Below, piece by piece: positions 60,912-64,000 of a DNA stretch of 64,000 nt (positions are counted from its first letter, which is position 1; the number at the start of each line of letters is the position of its first letter). The notes under the pieces were generated by a model. That model was not told the origin of the DNA. It searched no databases and saw nothing but the letters and a program-made list of their open reading frames with translations. This stretch comes from Candidatus Pseudobacter hemicellulosilyticus. Lineage in GTDB: Bacteria > Bacteroidota > Bacteroidia > Chitinophagales > Chitinophagaceae. A program made the translations under genes and the position numbers. Where the stretch lies: NCBI GenBank assembly GCA_029202545.1, contig CP119311.1, positions 992,001 through 1,056,000 on the forward strand, given 5' to 3'.

Positions 60912-61571
60912 CTAAATGCTCAGGTAATTCATTAAATGATCATAGTTGCTCCTCAGTTCGTTTTCGTATTGTTCTTCCCCAAAATAGTACTTCACCAGGT
61001 ATTCATAACGCTGGAAAGTAGCTACAATATCGGAGATCTCGAACTTATTGATCTTGATAGTAACGATAAAGGAGCTGTTGCTGGTATCCCACCAGGTATT
61101 GAGCTGTGTGATCTGGGCGTCATTTGTTTCCACCAGTTTGCTGATCTCGGAGAAAGAGAAATTGCGCTGCTCCATTTCCAGGACAATGATACCGCCTGGT
61201 TCACCGGCGCCGGTGGTCCTGGCCAGCTGTTTCAGCAGGTCGGTGGCGGTGATAACGCCAATAAATTCGTTTTCCTTGTCCACTACGGGCACCAGGGAGA
61301 GGTTATGGTCATTAGCCAGCTGAATAGACTGCAGGAAATGGGCGGAAGCGCGAACGGCCAGCCGGGAGAAATGGGCGTCCAGGGTTTGCAGAAGGGCGTT
61401 TTCGTCGGCATTCATGAGGTCTTCTTCGGCAGCCAGGCCAAGGTATTTATCTTCGGCAACCACCGGCAGGTGCATGACGTGAAACGCTGCCATCATTTCC
61501 ATTGCCTGGAAGACCGTATCACCTGTGGTGAGGGTAGGTATGCCTGCTGATATCAATTCTTTGTTTAGCAC
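60912..61571 (-). CDS. CBS-domain protein
   Basis: A 219-residue protein starting at GTG 61571 (MLNKELISAGIPTLTTGD). Two CBS motifs span residues 10-125 (DTVFQAMEMMAAFHVMHLPV, then NDHNLSLVPVVDKENEFIGV), and a third ACT-like half follows (IIVLEMEQRNFSFSEISKLV). CBS pairs bind adenine nucleotides. The gene heads the nadK-bamA-ompH cluster. No catalytic domain is fused, so it could be a nucleotide sensor for a neighbouring enzyme such as NAD kinase; that is speculation. Confidence 0.85.
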   Translation of the reverse strand: MLNKELISAGIPTLTTGDTVFQAMEMMAAFHVMHLPVVAEDKYLGLAAEEDLMNADENALLQTLDAHFSRLAVRASAHFLQSIQLANDHNLSLVPVVDKENEFIGVITATDLLKQLARTTGAGEPGGIIVLEMEQRNFSFSEISKLVETNDAQITQLNTWWDTSNSSFIVTIKINKFEISDIVATFQRYEYLVKYYFGEEQYENELRSNYDHLMNYLSI

Positions 61572-61680
61572 GTGTCAGCGTTTTAGTGTGTTGTTAGAAG
61601 TGATGCATGGAATGGTTCAATGGCCCTTAAAAAGGGGAGCAACAAAGAGCTGTTCGGTCAATTGTGCAGAGGGACTTATG

Positions 61681-61712
61681 CAAGGTTACACTAAAGAACC
61701 GGCTTTTCACAA
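61681..61712 (-). promoter_or_regulatory. Candidate promoter of the CBS-led envelope cluster
   Basis: On the minus strand TTG (61712-61710), a 21-base spacer and TAACCTTG (61688-61681), one base from the -7 consensus. The start site would be near 61673, about 100 bases before the GTG start. Confidence 0.4.
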
Positions 61713-61795
61713 GGCAGTTGCAGTGTGCCGGAAAATCGGGATGGACAATAATATAGACGACAATAATCAGCTTATCGCTGCATGTGCCCGATTAA

Positions 61796-62572
61796 TCAGG
61801 CTACAGCGGCGGGTTCATTCAGTTTTGTCAAAAATTTATGCAGGATGCGATTGAACTCGTCCGGCACTTCCATCATGGGTGCATGGCCGCATTTGTCAAT
61901 AAAATGCAGCTCGCTGTTCGGGATCAGCCGCTGGAATTCCCGGCCTACAAATGGCGGGGTCACGGCGTCATTGTTCCCCCAGATCAGCAGGGTGGGTTGT
62001 TTGATCTGGGTGAGTTCTTCTCCCAGGTTATTCCGGATAGCGCTTTTGGCGAGGGCAATGATCTTGATCACTTTCAGGCGATCCCGGGTGATCTCAAATA
62101 CCTCATCCACGATCTCCTTGGTAGCGGTTTTGGGATCGTAGAAAGTTATCTCGGTTTTCTTTTTAATATATTCATAATCGCCCCTTTTGGGATAGGTATC
62201 CCCCATTCCGTTCTCAAAAAGACCGGAACTGCCCGTCAGGATCAGCGATTTGACACGTTCAGGATGTTTTAGCACATGCATCAGCGCCACATGACCACCC
62301 AGGGAATTACCCAACAGGTGGACATTGCTGTAATCTTTGTGCTCAATAAACCTGTTGACAAACTTCTCCAGGCCGCCAACAGAAGTATGCAGGAGGTCCA
62401 GGTCAAGTAAGGGCAGCATGGGCACCACTACCTTGTAGTGATGGCGGAAGTACTCGATCAGATCTGCAAAGTTGCTCAGTGCGCCGAATAAACCATGCAA
62501 CAGCAACAGAGGTTCACCTTCTCCCTCTTCGATAAATTTGAACTTTTCCTCCTGTTTGATCTCGTAATTCAT
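61796..62572 (-). CDS. Alpha/beta hydrolase
   Basis: A 258-residue hydrolase of the MhpC type. The nucleophile elbow is HLLGNSLGGHVAL (Ser90), the oxyanion strand PLLLLHGLFGALSNF lies near residue 20, and the acid/His pair are in WGNNDAVTPP and DKCGHAPMMEVP. The pattern is that of C-C bond hydrolases and esterases; the substrate cannot be named. It is transcribed alone, or with the CBS gene, across a 224-base gap. Confidence 0.9.
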   Translation of the reverse strand: MNYEIKQEEKFKFIEEGEGEPLLLLHGLFGALSNFADLIEYFRHHYKVVVPMLPLLDLDLLHTSVGGLEKFVNRFIEHKDYSNVHLLGNSLGGHVALMHVLKHPERVKSLILTGSSGLFENGMGDTYPKRGDYEYIKKKTEITFYDPKTATKEIVDEVFEITRDRLKVIKIIALAKSAIRNNLGEELTQIKQPTLLIWGNNDAVTPPFVGREFQRLIPNSELHFIDKCGHAPMMEVPDEFNRILHKFLTKLNEPAAVA

Positions 62573-62765
62573 CGGTTAATACGGTTCAATTCAGTCAATT
62601 ATTCGCTAAAATAAACGTTTTACGGCAATTATTCCACCCTTCGTATTCCGTCGGGTGAATTTTGCTGTAAACTACTCTTTTTTTTGCGTCTTTATGCCTT
62701 CTGAAAGTCTTGCTGCTGCCCGATTTGGTCAAAATCTTATTCAACCGGTGAGGTAACAGGAATCA

Positions 62766-63308
62766 TTAATTGGCCGACGCTCTTTCGGCCAGGCTGGCAA
62801 AAAATCCGGTCAGTTCAGCGAACATATCTTTAAAAAATGGCAACAGTTTACCTATTCCATCAATCACTTTTGGACCCAGCGGCCGCACATAAGGCCAGCA
62901 AACGGAATCCGTGATCGTTTTCTCTTCTACTAACTTCAACTGTTCTGCAAAGAACAACAGCACACTGTATGCAAGAGTATATATTATTATATACAGCAGG
63001 ATACCTCCCAGTTTGTTGACCCATCCCATGAGGGCCACTTCCATGGTCGCCTCCAGCAGATTGGCGCCCCAGCGTATCAGCAGGACCACCACCAGGAATA
63101 CGGCGGCAAAGGAAAGGAAAGGTAACCATTGTGCCGAAATACTGGTAGAATCTTTCAGATAATCAGCTACCACGGTAGAGAGTTTCATAGCCGCGGCGAG
63201 GCCGATCACCAGACCGATCACCGAAAAAACGGCAATGATCAGTCCACGCTGCCAGCCCCGGATAAGGGCCAGGACCAGCAGCAGGAGATATAGCAGGTCA
63301 ATGATCAT
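62766..63308 (-). CDS. CvpA-family membrane protein
   Basis: A 180-residue inner-membrane protein with four hydrophobic helices (LLYLLLLVLALIRGWQRGLI at the N-terminus; AVFSVIGLVIGLAAAM; FLSFAAVFLVVVLLIRWG; GILLYIIIYTLAYSVLLFFA). The N-terminal motif RGWQRGLI with a following Gly-rich helix is the CvpA signature. CvpA is linked to colicin V production and envelope stress in E. coli, with the molecular role unknown. It begins one base after the stop codon of the YqeY gene, so the two are co-transcribed with gldC. Confidence 0.9.
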   Translation of the reverse strand: MIIDLLYLLLLVLALIRGWQRGLIIAVFSVIGLVIGLAAAMKLSTVVADYLKDSTSISAQWLPFLSFAAVFLVVVLLIRWGANLLEATMEVALMGWVNKLGGILLYIIIYTLAYSVLLFFAEQLKLVEEKTITDSVCWPYVRPLGPKVIDGIGKLLPFFKDMFAELTGFFASLAERASAN

Positions 63309-63309
63309 A

Positions 63310-63762
63310 TTATTTTGCCAGCAGCTCCTTTACCAGGGCGCTGATCGCTTTTCCATCTGCTTTTCCTGCCAGTTGTTTGGTGGCGGCCCCCATCACTTTA
63401 CCCATATCGGCAGGCGAGCTGGCGCCTGTGGCGGCAATGATCTCCGCTACAGCGGCCCGCAGTTCTTCAGGGCTCATTTGTTTGGGCAGGAACTTTTCTA
63501 TCACCTCAATCTCTTCCTGTTCCTTCCGGGCCAGGTCCTCCCGGTTCTGCTGCTGGAAGATCTCCAGCGAATCCTTTCTTTGCTTTACCAGCTTCTGCAG
63601 CAGCTTAAGCTCTGCATCAGCACTGATCTCCCCGCCGGCGCCTTCGGCCGTTTTGGCCAGGATAATGGCCGCTTTGACAGCACGCAGGCTGCGGACCGTT
63701 TTTTCATCTTTTGCCAGCATGGCTGTCTTCAGTTCGGCGTTGATCTGTTGTTCTAAAGGCAT
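63310..63762 (-). CDS. GatB/YqeY-domain protein
   Basis: A 150-residue soluble protein that matches the YqeY family, related to the C-terminal tail domain of GatB (the tRNA-dependent amidotransferase). Motifs are LRAVKAAIILAKTAEGAGGE near residue 26, KQRKDSLEIFQQQNREDLAR, EEIEVIEKFLPKQMSPEEL and a C-terminal VMGAATKQLAGKADGKAISA. The stand-alone YqeY has no proven activity; tRNA binding is inferred from the GatB tail. It lies between gldC and cvpA on the same strand. Confidence 0.92.
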   Translation of the reverse strand: MPLEQQINAELKTAMLAKDEKTVRSLRAVKAAIILAKTAEGAGGEISADAELKLLQKLVKQRKDSLEIFQQQNREDLARKEQEEIEVIEKFLPKQMSPEELRAAVAEIIAATGASSPADMGKVMGAATKQLAGKADGKAISALVKELLAK

Positions 63763-63778
63763 ATCACTGTTTTTACCG

Positions 63779-64000
63779 TTAGGCTTTGTTCTCTTTCAAT
63801 TGATTTTCGCGGAATTTCGTATAGAAATTTTTCGCAAACTCTTTCATGTCATTGACCAGCTCATGCTGGTGGGTGGCCCGGTCAAAGCTGTCCGCCATGG
63901 TCATAATGGTCTGGTAATAAAAATCAGCCATCTCATCCACCATCATTTCTTTGGTCCAGAGGTCAATGCGCAGGGCGCTTTTATCGGCCCCATCCCAGAA
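63779..64000 (-). CDS. gldC: Gliding motility protein GldC (3' part)
   Basis: The visible 73 residues are the C-terminal two-thirds of a GldC-like protein: LRIDLWTKEMMVDEMADFYY, then QTIMTMADSFDRATHQHELV and a basic end KFRENQLKENKA. The start lies beyond the right edge of the window. GldC is a small cytoplasmic protein of the Gld set; its exact role is unclear. It is followed 16 bases later by the yqeY gene. Together with gldH at 24.7 kb it shows that the genome carries gliding-type genes, although these are also found in non-gliding Bacteroidota. Confidence 0.82.
   Translation of the reverse strand, partial: FWDGADKSALRIDLWTKEMMVDEMADFYYQTIMTMADSFDRATHQHELVNDMKEFAKNFYTKFRENQLKENKA

Noticed and set aside
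1..64000. Transfer RNA, ribosomal RNA, CRISPR arrays, insertion sequences, integrase or phage genes
   Set aside because: The intergenic spaces were scanned by eye. None shows tRNA-like arms with a CCA end, evenly spaced direct repeats, terminal inverted repeats with a transposase, or phage genes.

Overview
The window is chromosomal DNA of a free-living Bacteroidota bacterium, most likely family Chitinophagaceae. The taxon is inferred from gene content; no marker gene was compared. Supporting signs are a SusC/SusD pair, the gliding lipoproteins GldH and GldC, two very large Reg_prop/Y_Y_Y sensor kinases, a BatD-like protein, a BamA/OmpH/NAD kinase cluster, and many TAnnTTTG -7 promoter elements in place of E. 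coli-type boxes. Several starts are not ATG (TTG at 15913 and 24697, GTG at 61571). I see no insertion sequence, prophage, CRISPR array, rRNA or tRNA.

Layout. 1-12.3 kb: a CstB-like persulfide dioxygenase/rhodanese (5' end outside the window), an unknown 104-residue protein, a clostripain-like protease, a giant HisKA_3 sensor kinase facing a NarL-type regulator plus a kinase-like protein without phospho-acceptor His, an LpxL-type acyltransferase, an APH-RapZ fusion with a MurU-like nucleotidyltransferase, and NadB. 12.7-18 kb: galactokinase, a WYL regulator, 3-hydroxyacyl-CoA dehydrogenase, an epimerase and a carboxypeptidase-regulatory-domain protein. 18-30.7 kb: a LytS-type giant sensor with its LytTR regulator, LpxD, an RluE-like pseudouridine synthase preceded by a strong terminator, YicC, GldH, an RprX/RprY-like pair, BatD, a LytTR protein with a degenerate receiver, an SDR and a YjjG-type phosphatase.

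30.7-42.7 kb: the phospholipid genes psd and cdsA with a CPBP protease, DusB, an M28 peptidase, glutathione peroxidase, aldehyde dehydrogenase, glycerate kinase with a GntP permease, two small family-specific proteins, an XRE regulator behind a dense array of palindromes, and TadA. 42.8-51.5 kb: a SusC-SusD-lipoprotein uptake operon without enzymes, superoxide dismutase, a lipoprotein, the rpmH-rnpA-yidD group (rpmH is only 51 codons) and a duplicated-domain lipoprotein. 51.6-64 kb: a long leftward envelope cluster (murI, two ompH, bamA, uppS, an outer-membrane DUF6089-like protein, nadK, a small Omp85 protein, a CBS protein), an alpha/beta hydrolase, CvpA, YqeY and the 3' part of gldC.

Most genes are core envelope, lipid, RNA-modification and signalling functions. 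The least explained elements are the terminator placed directly before rluE (a small RNA or attenuator), the AmgK-like/RapZ fusion paired with a MurU-like enzyme, the kinase-like protein beside the NarL regulator, and the palindrome array before the XRE gene.
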